This document shows positions 43,616 through 51,484 of a stretch of 64,000 nt of DNA, one piece after another. Numbering within the stretch: position 1 is the stretch's first letter; each line of letters begins with the position of its first letter. This DNA is from JANPPS01 sp965246925 (lineage in GTDB: Bacteria > Pseudomonadota > Alphaproteobacteria > Acetobacterales > Acetobacteraceae): the NCBI GenBank assembly GCA_965246925.1, contig OZ251994.1:1116001-1180000 (forward strand). The letters are read 5' to 3'. The notes under the pieces are model-generated. The model ran no database searches and was not told the DNA's origin. It saw only the letters and a list, made by a program, of their open reading frames with translations. A program made the translations under genes and the position numbers.

Positions 43616-44281
43616 TCAACTAGCTTGCCGGCCTTGGCGGCCCGCATCCGGTGCGTGCGCACCCATTTGCAATAGCGTGAGCAGCGTCTGCGCCCGGTCC
43701 GCCAGGCCCGGCGCCTCCAGCAGCGCCTGCTTTTCCGCCGGGTCGAACGGGCAGACCATGGCCAGCGTCACGACCAGCGCGTCATCCGGCATGTCGTTGA
43801 TGGTGTCCCAGTTGGCGTCGAAGCCGCGGGCGGCGAAGTAGGCGCGTAGCGCCACCACCAACTCGTCCCGGTCGATCGCGTCCGTAAGGCTGACCGCGTC
43901 GATATCGCCGGCGAACCGCGCCAGGTCCGCCCGCACCCGGCGGTAGCCACGCTGCATCTCGAGCTCCACCCCGACCACGAAGCGGATGATGCCGGTCAGC
44001 GTCACCAGATACCGCCCGTCCTCCGTCTCACTGAACGAGGTAAGGCGTCCAAGGCAGCCGATGCGGTAGAGCGCAGGCCCTGAAGGCGTGGACGGACGCA
44101 GCTCATCCGGCTGAACCATCCCGATGATCCGGCCCGACGCCAGCGCGTCTTCGACCATCGCCAAATAGCGCTTCTCGAAGATATTCAGCGGCAGCTTGCC
44201 CATCGGCAGCAGCAACGCCCCCGCCAGCGGAAAGATGGGGAACTCCGTCGGCATATCGGACAGGCGGGGCGCGGCGGCCAC
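43616..44281 (-). CDS. LON peptidase substrate-binding domain protein
   Basis: The 221-residue protein has the Lon N-terminal domain alone: FPIFPLAGALLLPMGKLPLNIFEKRYLAMVEDALASGRIIGMVQPDEL and IGCLGRLTSFSETEDGRYLVTLTGIIRF, ending in VVTLAMVCPFDPAEKQALLEA. It has no ATPase or protease domain. Such proteins are common next to thioredoxin-like and Trm112 genes in alphaproteobacteria; role unknown. The GTG start shares a base with the cnoX stop. An ATG at 44254 is possible. Confidence 0.85.
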   Translation of the reverse strand: MAAAPRLSDMPTEFPIFPLAGALLLPMGKLPLNIFEKRYLAMVEDALASGRIIGMVQPDELRPSTPSGPALYRIGCLGRLTSFSETEDGRYLVTLTGIIRFVVGVELEMQRGYRRVRADLARFAGDIDAVSLTDAIDRDELVVALRAYFAARGFDANWDTINDMPDDALVVTLAMVCPFDPAEKQALLEAPGLADRAQTLLTLLQMGAHAPDAGRQGRQAS

Positions 44282-45267
44282 TAGCGAAACAACAGCGCGG
44301 ACAAGCGCCGGCGCGCGGCTATTGTGGCCGGGTCGGTGAGGCCCCAGGCTTCGAAGAAGCGCAGCAGCTGAAGACGGGCGCCGTCCTCGTTCCAGCCCCG
44401 GTCCCGTTTCACGATCTCCAGCAGCGCCTCCGCCGCCTCGGCCCGGTGGTCCCCGGCGTTGAGCGCGGTCGCAAGGTCGTAGCGGGCCTGATGATCGTCC
44501 GGATCGGCTGCGACCCGCGCCTGTAGCGGTGCGAGCTGCGCCTGTGCCTCCCGCCCCTCTGCCAGCAGGTCCAGCGCGCTACGGGCGCCACTGATCTCCG
44601 GATGCGCCCGGATCGCCTCGGGCACGCTGTCCAGCGCCTCGCGCGCCTGCTCGTCCTGGCCCATGGCCGTGAGCACGCGGATCAGTCCGGCCCAGCCGTC
44701 TGCGCTGTCAGGGTCTTCTTGTAACAGGGCGCTGAACAGGCCACCCGCCTCTTCCAGCTGCCCGGCCTCGAGCGCGACCTTGGCCTCCGCCAGCAAATCC
44801 GCGGCCGGCATGGCGCCGCCGGCAAGCTTCAACAGGCTTTCGGCAAAGCGCTTGATCTCGCTCTCCGGCAGCGCGCCCTGGAAGATATCGGCGATTTGAC
44901 CCTGCCAGAATGCCGCGACCGTCGGCACCGATTGCAGCGGCAGGCCGATCTGCGCCAGCTTTTGCACCAAGGCCCGGTTGGCGTCGATGTCGATCTTCAC
45001 GAGCTTGAGCCGCCCGCCGGCCGCCCGCGTCACCTTCTCCAGGGCGGGCGTCAGCGTCTTGCACGGGCCGCACCACGTCGCCCAGAAATCCACCAGCACC
45101 GGTAGCTGGCGCGACGCCTCGATCACGTCGTGCATGAAGCCGGCCTCGGTGCCGTCCATGATCATAGCGTCCGGCCCCGCGGACGGGGCCGGCGCAGGGC
45201 GCGGTGCCGGCCCGGGCGCGGACCTAGGCTTTTGTCCGATCAATTGGTCCATTTGCGGCCTACTCAC
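44281..45267 (-). CDS. cnoX: thioredoxin-domain chaperedoxin CnoX/YbbN
   Basis: The 328-residue protein has a thioredoxin domain (about 35-145) with an active-site pair WCGPC (Cys66 and Cys69) and a C-terminal TPR-like half (GGLFSALLQEDPDSADGWAGLIRVLTAMGQ). E. coli CnoX is a chaperone that protects proteins from bleach and hands them to GroEL or DnaK; that one has lost the CxxC reduction activity, while here both Cys are kept, as in alphaproteobacteria. The start is a GTG at 45267 or the ATG at 45252. It is first in an operon of four. Confidence 0.88.
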   Translation of the reverse strand: MSRPQMDQLIGQKPRSAPGPAPRPAPAPSAGPDAMIMDGTEAGFMHDVIEASRQLPVLVDFWATWCGPCKTLTPALEKVTRAAGGRLKLVKIDIDANRALVQKLAQIGLPLQSVPTVAAFWQGQIADIFQGALPESEIKRFAESLLKLAGGAMPAADLLAEAKVALEAGQLEEAGGLFSALLQEDPDSADGWAGLIRVLTAMGQDEQAREALDSVPEAIRAHPEISGARSALDLLAEGREAQAQLAPLQARVAADPDDHQARYDLATALNAGDHRAEAAEALLEIVKRDRGWNEDGARLQLLRFFEAWGLTDPATIAARRRLSALLFR

Positions 45268-45319
45268 GTTCGTCTAGGGCCCTATAGATGCGGCGCGACC
45301 CCCAAATGTGCAAGCGCAG

Positions 45320-46117
45320 TCACGCGACAACCGCCACGCGCCGGGGCAGCAACGATAGGCCATACACGCCAGCGCTGAGCGCAGTAATCCAGAACGTACT
45401 GGGCCAGTCCGTCACATAGGCCAGCATGATCCCGCCCCATGCCTCCAGCACCGCGAGCGCGGCCGACAGCACGATCCCGGGCCACAGCCGCACCACGAGG
45501 CGCTGCGCCGCCGCGGCCGGGCCCACCATGAGCGTGAACACCAGCAGCACGCCGACGATCTGCGCACACTCCGCCGTCGCGAGCGCAACGATCAAGAGGA
45601 ACAGCACGCCGTAGCGCCGGACCGGCACGCCGCGGGCCTCCGCCAGCTCCGGCTGTAGGCTCGCGAACAGCAGCGGGCGGAAAATAAGGCCAAGGCCGGC
45701 CAGGCACACGGACGATAGCGCGGCCAGCACCCAGACCGTGCCGGCCTCGACGGCCAGCACGTTGCCGAACAGCAAGGAAGTCGTCTGCGCCGCAAAGCCC
45801 GTCACGAAATGGAGGAACAGCACGCCGAGCCCGAGTGAGAGGGCCAGCACCATGCCCACCCCCACGTCACGCTCGGCCAGCCGCTCCCCCATCATGCCCA
45901 TTCCGGCGCCCGCCAGGAGGGTCAGCGCCATCAGGCCCCAGAGCGGATCGAGCCCCAGCAGCACCGCCCCGGTCGCACCGCCGAAACCCACATGCGCCAG
46001 CGCGTGCCCGGCGAATGCCTGCCCGCGCAGCACCAGCATGTAGCCCACCGCCCCCGACACCACCGCCACCAGCGCCGCCGCTTCCAGCGCGTTGCGCATG
46101 AACTCATATTCGAACAA
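45320..46117 (-). CDS. metal ABC transporter permease (ZnuB-like)
   Basis: The 265-residue permease has about eight membrane helices and the ABC-3 family patterns: EYEFMRNALEAAALVAVVSGAVGYMLVLRGQAFAGHALAHVGFGGATGAV and FLLIVALATAECAQIVGVLLVFTLMVGPAAAAQRL, the latter including the EAA-like loop. The TTG start at 46117 sits after AAGGTGG and gives FEYEFM, the normal N-terminus. The longer ORF start at 46147 lies inside the ATPase gene. Metals are Zn or Mn. Confidence 0.85.
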   Translation of the reverse strand: MFEYEFMRNALEAAALVAVVSGAVGYMLVLRGQAFAGHALAHVGFGGATGAVLLGLDPLWGLMALTLLAGAGMGMMGERLAERDVGVGMVLALSLGLGVLFLHFVTGFAAQTTSLLFGNVLAVEAGTVWVLAALSSVCLAGLGLIFRPLLFASLQPELAEARGVPVRRYGVLFLLIVALATAECAQIVGVLLVFTLMVGPAAAAQRLVVRLWPGIVLSAALAVLEAWGGIMLAYVTDWPSTFWITALSAGVYGLSLLPRRVAVVA

Positions 46118-46125
46118 AGGCCACC

Positions 46126-46935
46126 TTAGACATGAGAATGCCCACACGCGCCGTGCCCCACCGGCTCCAGCGCCGCATCGCCGGACATGACGAACACCCG
46201 CCCCCCCACGCGGACCACGTCGACCGGCGTGCCATACAGGCCGGATAGCACCGGCCCGGTGATCACCTCCGCCACGGTGCCGATCGCCGCCCGCCCGCCC
46301 CCCAGATACAGCACCCGGTCCATGACGCCGAGCAACGGGTTGAGGTCATGCGCGGTGAACAGCACGGGTATGCCGAGCTCCTGCTGCACGCGCCGCACTA
46401 GCGCGATCACCACGCGGATTTGGTTTAAATCCAAGCTGATCAGCGGCTCATCCAGGAGTAGCAGCCGCGGTCGACCGATCAGCGCCTGCGCCAGCATGAG
46501 CCGCTGCCGCTCGCCACCCGACATGCTGGCCAGCGGGCGGTCCGCCAGCGCCGCCGCGTCCACCAGATCTAGCACCCGCGCAACCTCGGCCCGTCCGGCG
46601 CGCCCGAGCCAAGGCAGGCCCAGCCGGCCCCCGTCCACGCCGGAGGCCAGCACGTCCCGCCCGCGCAGCCGGACGCCCCCGGCCAGGCCGCGCGATTGCG
46701 GCAAATAGCCGATCTGCCCCGCGGCGACGCCGGGCGCCTGGCCCAGCACGGTCATCCCTGGCGCCGGCAGCAAGCCCAATATGGCGCGCAGCAGAGTCGT
46801 CTTGCCTGCGCCGTTCGGCCCCAAGACGCCCACGAACTCACTATGGCCCATTGAGAGCGTAACGTCCGCCAGCACCACGCGTCCGCCCTGCGTAAGCCGG
46901 ACGTCCCGCAGGTCGAGTGTGTTAGCGGACAGCAT
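46126..46935 (-). CDS. metal ABC transporter ATP-binding protein (ZnuC-like)
   Basis: The 269-residue ATPase has Walker A GPNGAGKTT, Q-loop (IGYLPQSRG), signature MSGGERQRLMLAQALIGRP, Walker B LLLLDEP and the H-loop LFTAHDLN. The C-terminus carries HGACGHSHV, a metal-binding-like tail. It overlaps the binding-protein gene by 14 bases and lies eight bases before the permease start. The three genes form one importer. Confidence 0.9.
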   Translation of the reverse strand: MLSANTLDLRDVRLTQGGRVVLADVTLSMGHSEFVGVLGPNGAGKTTLLRAILGLLPAPGMTVLGQAPGVAAGQIGYLPQSRGLAGGVRLRGRDVLASGVDGGRLGLPWLGRAGRAEVARVLDLVDAAALADRPLASMSGGERQRLMLAQALIGRPRLLLLDEPLISLDLNQIRVVIALVRRVQQELGIPVLFTAHDLNPLLGVMDRVLYLGGGRAAIGTVAEVITGPVLSGLYGTPVDVVRVGGRVFVMSGDAALEPVGHGACGHSHV

Positions 46936-47764
46936 GATCGATGGCGTCTAGCGTGCGCAGCATCCAAGCCTGGTAGGTGAGCCCCGCCGGCTCCGTCTCC
47001 GAAACGCCCACCACGGGGATGCCCGCCGCCCGCGCGATCCGCTCCATGCGCGCTGCCACTGGCCCGGCGGTCTGGCTGTTGTGGATCAGCACGCGCACCC
47101 GGTGCTGCCGTAGATCGTTCTCGAACGCGGCCACGTCGGACGGCGCGGGCTCGGTATCCCGCATGACCGCCAGCGCGAACCGCTCACCCCGCACCACCAT
47201 GCCGAGCGCGGCCAGCCCGTAGCCGAACACCGGCTCGGTCGCCGCGGCCGGCACGCCGTCGAGCCGCGACCGCAGCGCCGTAATGCGGGTTTCGATAGGC
47301 TTGAGCGAGGCCAAGAACGCCTGCAACCGCGCGGCATAGCCGGCCTGATGCTCCGGATCGGCTGACGAGAGCGCGTCCGTCACGTTGCGCGCCAGCGCCG
47401 CGACGGTGGGTAGGTCATACCAGACATGCGGGTTCTGACCGGACTGCGTCCCGGCCACCAACACCGCGCGCCCGGCGACAGGGGCCGCGGCCAGCAGCCG
47501 CTCCATCCAGGGATCATACCCCATCCCGTTCAGCACGACGATCCTGGCCGCCGCCACCTGCCGCGCGACGGAGGGTGAGGCTTCGAACAGATGCGGATCC
47601 TGATCCGGATTGCTCAGCACGCTGGAGACGCTGACGTCCCCGCCGCCGAGCTGCTTCGCGATATCGCCATAGACGTTCTCCGCAGCCAGCACCGCAACCG
47701 GCGCGCCAAAGGCCGCACTCGGGCAGAGGAGGCCAAACCACAACGCCAACGCCCAACCTTTCAC
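46922..47764 (-). CDS. metal ABC transporter substrate-binding protein (ZnuA-like)
   Basis: The 280-residue periplasmic protein has a signal peptide (GWALALWFGLLCPSAAFG) and cluster A-I metal-site motifs: DQDPHLFEASPS and QNPHVWYDLPTV supply two His. In the place of the third His (usually HxxFxYF) it reads EPVFGYGLAALGM, and VSETEPAGLTY supplies the C-terminal acid, so the metal site has three rather than four standard ligands. It lacks the His-rich loop of E. coli ZnuA. A Zur-like operator lies 40 bases upstream of its start. Confidence 0.85.
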   Translation of the reverse strand: MKGWALALWFGLLCPSAAFGAPVAVLAAENVYGDIAKQLGGGDVSVSSVLSNPDQDPHLFEASPSVARQVAAARIVVLNGMGYDPWMERLLAAAPVAGRAVLVAGTQSGQNPHVWYDLPTVAALARNVTDALSSADPEHQAGYAARLQAFLASLKPIETRITALRSRLDGVPAAATEPVFGYGLAALGMVVRGERFALAVMRDTEPAPSDVAAFENDLRQHRVRVLIHNSQTAGPVAARMERIARAAGIPVVGVSETEPAGLTYQAWMLRTLDAIDHAVR

Positions 47765-47803
47765 GCCCAGCCCTTCACGCCCGTCACTCCAAGCACGCCG
47801 GAC

Positions 47804-47818
47804 TGTTACAATGTATCA
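47804..47818. promoter_or_regulatory. Zur-like operator before the metal transporter
   Basis: TGTTACAATGTATCA is an imperfect 15-base palindrome (TGnTACAnTGTAnCA) of the AT-rich Fur/Zur type, 40 bases upstream of the ZnuA-like start. A position over the promoter would fit zinc repression. Confidence 0.45.
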
Positions 47819-47895
47819 TTTAGCCGGGCAATGCACCGGCTCCACAAACCCCCTTGCGTCCCTCCGCCCCGCCGCTTAGAAAGCCCATCTGGCGC

Positions 47896-47970
47896 GCGGG
47901 CGTAGCTCAGGGGTAGAGCACAACCTTGCCAAGGTTGGGGTCGAGGGTTCGAATCCCTTCGCCCGCTCCA
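47896..47970 (+). tRNA. tRNA-Gly (GCC)
   Basis: The 75 bases fold as a cloverleaf: acceptor GCGGGCG pairs with CGCCCGC; the D arm is GCTC-AGGGGTA-GAGC; the anticodon stem CAACC/GGTTG holds the loop TTGCCAA with anticodon GCC; the T arm GAGGG-TTCGAAT-CCCTT follows; CCA is encoded. Its 3' end is a usual integration target, and the conjugative element starts next to it. Confidence 0.96.
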
Positions 47971-48253
47971 GATTTTCCGGTTTCTGAACAGCAGGTTAGG
48001 TCGTTTTCGGAGCCAGACCTAGCGCTTCCGAGAAAGCCGGCCAGTGGGCTTGGAAGCTGTTCGGAAGCATCCGGCTGGAAACCGTCGGATACGAACGACG
48101 GCAAATGGCGGTGCTCGACACTGCCGCGCGCCGTCCGCTGTTGGTGGGGGCAGCTTCGCAACACCATTGATTTTACAGGCTGGATAGGCTGACGGGACGC
48201 TGCACCGGAAATTTGGCAGTCGATGAATTTCCTGCGGCCGCGCGAAGCGACCT
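47971..48253. other. spacer between tRNA-Gly and the trb operon
   Basis: 283 bases hold no gene I can support. ORFs seen on both strands here lack coding character. This should contain the element end and perhaps an operon terminator. Confidence 0.4.
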
Positions 48254-48547
48254 TCAGCTCTTTTCGCCGATCGGCTCTGAGTCGAGTGAACGCTTCTCAC
48301 TTGCGCGATCCAAGCGGCCTATCGTGCTGATCTGCCCGACACGCCGGGCTTTCGAGAATGCTCGATCTGAGGCCATGAACCGCGCCAGCATCGGTGCGAC
48401 CATCTGTGCCGGCTCGATGGTCTGGCTCGATTCACGATGGAGCGCCTCCCCATAGGCGACGAGGTCGCGGTAGGTGCTCGCAGGCAGTTCGACCGTGATC
48501 TTCACCGGCTTCTCGTCCAGGATCGGTCCGAGCTTCAGCTTCGACAT
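48254..48547 (-). CDS. DUF2274 family protein
   Basis: The 97-residue protein has KLGPILDEKPVKITVELPASTYRDLVAYGEALHRESSQ and IEPAQMVAPMLARFMASDRAF, the DUF2274 pattern. These proteins are a standard last gene of trb operons on alphaproteobacterial conjugative elements. The fold may be a ribbon-helix-helix. It starts 11 bases after the trbI stop. Function is unknown. Confidence 0.85.
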   Translation of the reverse strand: MSKLKLGPILDEKPVKITVELPASTYRDLVAYGEALHRESSQTIEPAQMVAPMLARFMASDRAFSKARRVGQISTIGRLDRASEKRSLDSEPIGEKS

Positions 48548-48558
48548 CGGTGCCTCCT

Positions 48559-49794
48559 TCACTGGCCGTAAGGCGCGAGCACCAGGTCGCGGTTCACGAT
48601 CACTCGGATCGGAAATCCAGGCCGGATGGTCAGCGTCGGCTGAATGTTGAGCTGACGCCCGACGATCTGGCTGCCGGTCTGGCTGATCGAATTGGACGCA
48701 CCCTGCCGGATCGCGGAGATAAGATCGTTCTGTTGGCCGCCTGTGCCCGCCTCGGACCCGACGCTCAGCAGGGTGGAAAGCAGCGCCGCCTTGAACAGCT
48801 CGCCCCAGTGATTGTCGACCTCGTCCTCCAGGCCGGAATAGCCCTGGGCATCCGCGCCAGGCTGACGTTCCAGCACGATCGAGCTGCCGTTCGGCATTAT
48901 GAGCCGGGTCCACACGAGCAGTACGCGGGATTGCCCGAACGTGACCTGGCTGTCGTAGGTGCCGATGAGCTTTGCGCCCTGTGGGATCAGCAGAAAGCGC
49001 CCGCTCGGGCTGTCGTAGACGTTTTCGGTCACCTGGCCGGTGATCTGGCCTGGCAGGTCGGACCGGATGCCTGTCAATAGCACGCCAGCGATGAGCGTTC
49101 CCGCCTGCACGACATACGGCGATGCGGGGGCCTGGAGCCGGTCCGGGCTGACGGTGCGCTTGTCTGACGCCGAGTTCACGAAGGCGAGCTTTCTGTCCTG
49201 GCCGTTCTGCCGCAGGTCGCCGCCGCTCGAGCCCGGCGGGCCGTCGGTTGCTCCGAGGGATGGTGCAGAGCCAGATGTTCCATATACGGAGGGCTGCGGC
49301 AGCAAAGCAGCGGCCTGCTCCCGCACGCTTGTGCCGGCGAACAGCTTTGAAAGCCGCGCGGCCTCCCGCTCCTGGATCCGCCGCTGCTCCTCCTGATCGA
49401 CAGCCGGTGCCGTCGGCATCGTAGGCACGGTCACGGCCTGGCCGGCATTCTGCGCCGCGACGATCGGCCGGCCGAGATCGCCGGGCAACGGCGGTCCGAG
49501 CGCCGGCACGTGGTGCGGCATCCCCGTATAGTCGCGCGGCAGATTGGCCAGACCGTCCGCCGTGGTCTTGTTGTCGGTCGAATACAGCTCCCCGCTTGGT
49601 CCAGACCGACGATTGGCCTGCAACGCCCAGATCGTTGCCCCAAACACGGCGATTGACCCGGCGGCTCCAAGCCCAATCAGTACCTTGCGGGAGATACGCG
49701 TTACGCGCGGCCGCTCGGGACGCAGCCGCAGTTCCTGCGCGATGTCGCGCTCCTGGCGCGGCGGTTCCGCGGGAGTGTCCGAGGTGTCGGTCAT
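48559..49794 (-). CDS. trbI: conjugal transfer protein TrbI (VirB10-like)
   Basis: This is a 411-residue protein that spans the inner membrane and joins the outer-membrane core. One N-terminal helix (KVLIGLGAAGSIAVFGATIWAL, about 36-57) is followed by a Pro-rich linker and the C-terminal VirB10/TrbI domain: VVQAGTLIAGVLLTGIRSDLPGQITGQVTENVYDSPSGRFLLIPQGAKLIGTYD and LVWTRLIMPNGSSIVLERQPGADAQGYSG. Its start overlaps the trbG stop by four bases. Length is normal. Confidence 0.95.
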   Translation of the reverse strand: MTDTSDTPAEPPRQERDIAQELRLRPERPRVTRISRKVLIGLGAAGSIAVFGATIWALQANRRSGPSGELYSTDNKTTADGLANLPRDYTGMPHHVPALGPPLPGDLGRPIVAAQNAGQAVTVPTMPTAPAVDQEEQRRIQEREAARLSKLFAGTSVREQAAALLPQPSVYGTSGSAPSLGATDGPPGSSGGDLRQNGQDRKLAFVNSASDKRTVSPDRLQAPASPYVVQAGTLIAGVLLTGIRSDLPGQITGQVTENVYDSPSGRFLLIPQGAKLIGTYDSQVTFGQSRVLLVWTRLIMPNGSSIVLERQPGADAQGYSGLEDEVDNHWGELFKAALLSTLLSVGSEAGTGGQQNDLISAIRQGASNSISQTGSQIVGRQLNIQPTLTIRPGFPIRVIVNRDLVLAPYGQ

Positions 49795-50798
49795 GATCCG
49801 GCGCGCTGTCCGTCGGTTCGCACGATGCGCACTGTCTCCTGGTGTTCGCCGCCGAGGCGCAGCTCGGCTGCACCGAACAGGCGATCGACGACGTAGTAGT
49901 TCTGGCGGACGCGATAGTTGACCAGCTCGCCCTTGCCATCCGCTCCGACGACGAATAGCGGCGGTGTCTCGCCCTGTGCGATGCCGCGCGGCATCTCGAT
50001 GTAGACCTTCTGCTCGTCGTCGAAGGCGGAGAGCGGCCGCCAGGCTGGGCGATCGCCCTCGATGCGGTAGCGGAATCGCAGACGGGCCACATCGACGCCG
50101 GCATCGATCGGGGCCGAGCTGTCGGCCGTGGCGTTTTGCCGTCGCAGCGCGATCAATTGATCGGCCGGATACTGCCAGGACACCGACGCCATGTAGGTCT
50201 TCTCGGCCGAACGCAGTTCGAGGTGATAGGTGCGGCGGTCGGTGTTGATGATGAGGTTGGTCGTGAGGTCCGGCCGTGTGGGCTTGACCAGGATATGGAC
50301 CCGCTTCGATGCGCCCACGCCGCTTTCAGTGTCGCCGATGATCCAGCGCACAGTGTCGCCGGCGGCAACCGGCCCGCTGCCGGTCAGCTGTTCGCTTTCC
50401 TGGAGTGCGATATCGGTTACCTGGCCGGGCGCCGCATAGACCTGGAACAACGCCCCGTCCGAAAAGGGATAGACCTGGACGGCATTGATGTAGCCGGCTC
50501 GCGTGGGCTGCACGCGGGCCGCGGCGTTGGCCTGGTCTACCCGGATGAGCGGGTCACCGGCCTCGGCGGGCGCGGTCCGGCCGCGTGGCAGCGGCTTGAG
50601 CTGACCCGGCAGCGGCAAGGGCTGCGGCAGCGCCACGATCTCGACCGGCCGCGGTGGTTCGGGCGCAAGGACGGCCGGCTGCATAGCGGCTGAGTCGTCG
50701 TAGGTGATCCGTGGCGGCTTGAAGGTCGAGCACCCGGCAAGCGCAAAGCCGGAAACGAGGAGAACCGGCATGACGCCGATACGGATGTGCGGCGTCAT
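49791..50798 (-). CDS. trbG: conjugal transfer protein TrbG (VirB9-like)
   Basis: The 335-residue lipoprotein has SGFALAGCSTFKPP, a lipobox with Cys23, then a VirB9/CagX-type beta domain. HILVKPTRPDLTTNLIINTDRRTYHLELRS and YRIEGDRPAWRPLSAFDDEQKVYIEMP are its conserved blocks. It joins TrbI in the outer-membrane core. It overlaps trbF and trbI by four bases at each end. Confidence 0.95.
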   Translation of the reverse strand: MTPHIRIGVMPVLLVSGFALAGCSTFKPPRITYDDSAAMQPAVLAPEPPRPVEIVALPQPLPLPGQLKPLPRGRTAPAEAGDPLIRVDQANAAARVQPTRAGYINAVQVYPFSDGALFQVYAAPGQVTDIALQESEQLTGSGPVAAGDTVRWIIGDTESGVGASKRVHILVKPTRPDLTTNLIINTDRRTYHLELRSAEKTYMASVSWQYPADQLIALRRQNATADSSAPIDAGVDVARLRFRYRIEGDRPAWRPLSAFDDEQKVYIEMPRGIAQGETPPLFVVGADGKGELVNYRVRQNYYVVDRLFGAAELRLGGEHQETVRIVRTDGQRAGS

Positions 50799-51484
50799 TG
50801 CCCGAGTTCCTTCGACCAGTTGATGGCGGTGACGTAGATGCCGAGCGGGTTGCGCCGGAGCTTGTCGGCGTCATGCGGGGTTTGCAGGACAGTGGTGAGG
50901 ATCGCGGTCCAGCGCTCGGTTCCGCTCAGGCTGCCGTTTTCGTAGTGGCGCTCGACCCACGCGACCCGAAAGCTGTCGGGCGAGGCGCGGATGACGCTGG
51001 CGATCTCGACGGAAACCTGGATCTTGCCGACCTTGCCGAACGGGTCGTTGGCCTGCGCATAGCCGTTCAGGGCCAGTGCGCCTTTGTCGGTCGCGAAGTC
51101 GTATGCGCGGAGCCAGTTCTGCCGAACCACAACCGGGTCCGCCGGAACGCCACGCACCTCTTCGATGAAGCGAGCCAGGTGCCAGGCAATCTGGCCGTCG
51201 GTCGGCTGGTAATCGTCGGTCGCCGGAGCGATCGCCTGCGCCTGGCCGAGCCGGTCGATCTGGACAACCCACGGCGTGACGGTGCCTCGCGCCGACTGCC
51301 ACACCAGAGCGAGTGCGAGGCCACCGACGATGGCGAGCTCGCCGAGCGCGATCAGCCGCCAGTTCCTGGCCTGAACGCGGGCCGAGCCGATGCGCTCGTC
51401 CCAAACCTGGCCGGCACGCTGGTAAGGCGTCTCTGGTTCTGGGCTGCGCCCGTAGCGCACGTCCGTGCGGCGGAAGAGGTTCAT
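50795..51484 (-). CDS. trbF: conjugal transfer protein TrbF (VirB8-like)
   Basis: The 229-residue protein has one N-terminal membrane helix (LIALGELAIVGGLALALVWQ, about 44-63) and a VirB8-like periplasmic domain, with WVVQIDRLGQAQAI, QIAWHLARFIEEVRGVPADPVVVRQNWLRAYDF and TTVLQTPHDADKLRRNPLGIYVTAINWSKEL. VirB8 proteins assemble the periplasmic scaffold. It overlaps trbL and trbG by four bases. Confidence 0.95.
   Translation of the reverse strand: MNLFRRTDVRYGRSPEPETPYQRAGQVWDERIGSARVQARNWRLIALGELAIVGGLALALVWQSARGTVTPWVVQIDRLGQAQAIAPATDDYQPTDGQIAWHLARFIEEVRGVPADPVVVRQNWLRAYDFATDKGALALNGYAQANDPFGKVGKIQVSVEIASVIRASPDSFRVAWVERHYENGSLSGTERWTAILTTVLQTPHDADKLRRNPLGIYVTAINWSKELGQ

Noticed and set aside
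47907..48167. 86-residue minus-strand ORF ending GEGIRTLDPNLGKVVLYP
   Set aside because: It is antisense to the tRNA-Gly gene; this peptide pattern is a known artefact of tRNA antisense ORFs.
48019..48300. 93-residue minus-strand ORF after the trb operon
   Set aside because: Arg/Pro/Ser-rich, no domain, no ribosome site; overlaps the DUF2274 gene end. Kept only as spacer.
48254..50104. 616-residue minus-strand ORF over trbI
   Set aside because: Only its last 97 codons (DUF2274 gene) are real; the rest is a wrong frame of trbI and trbG.
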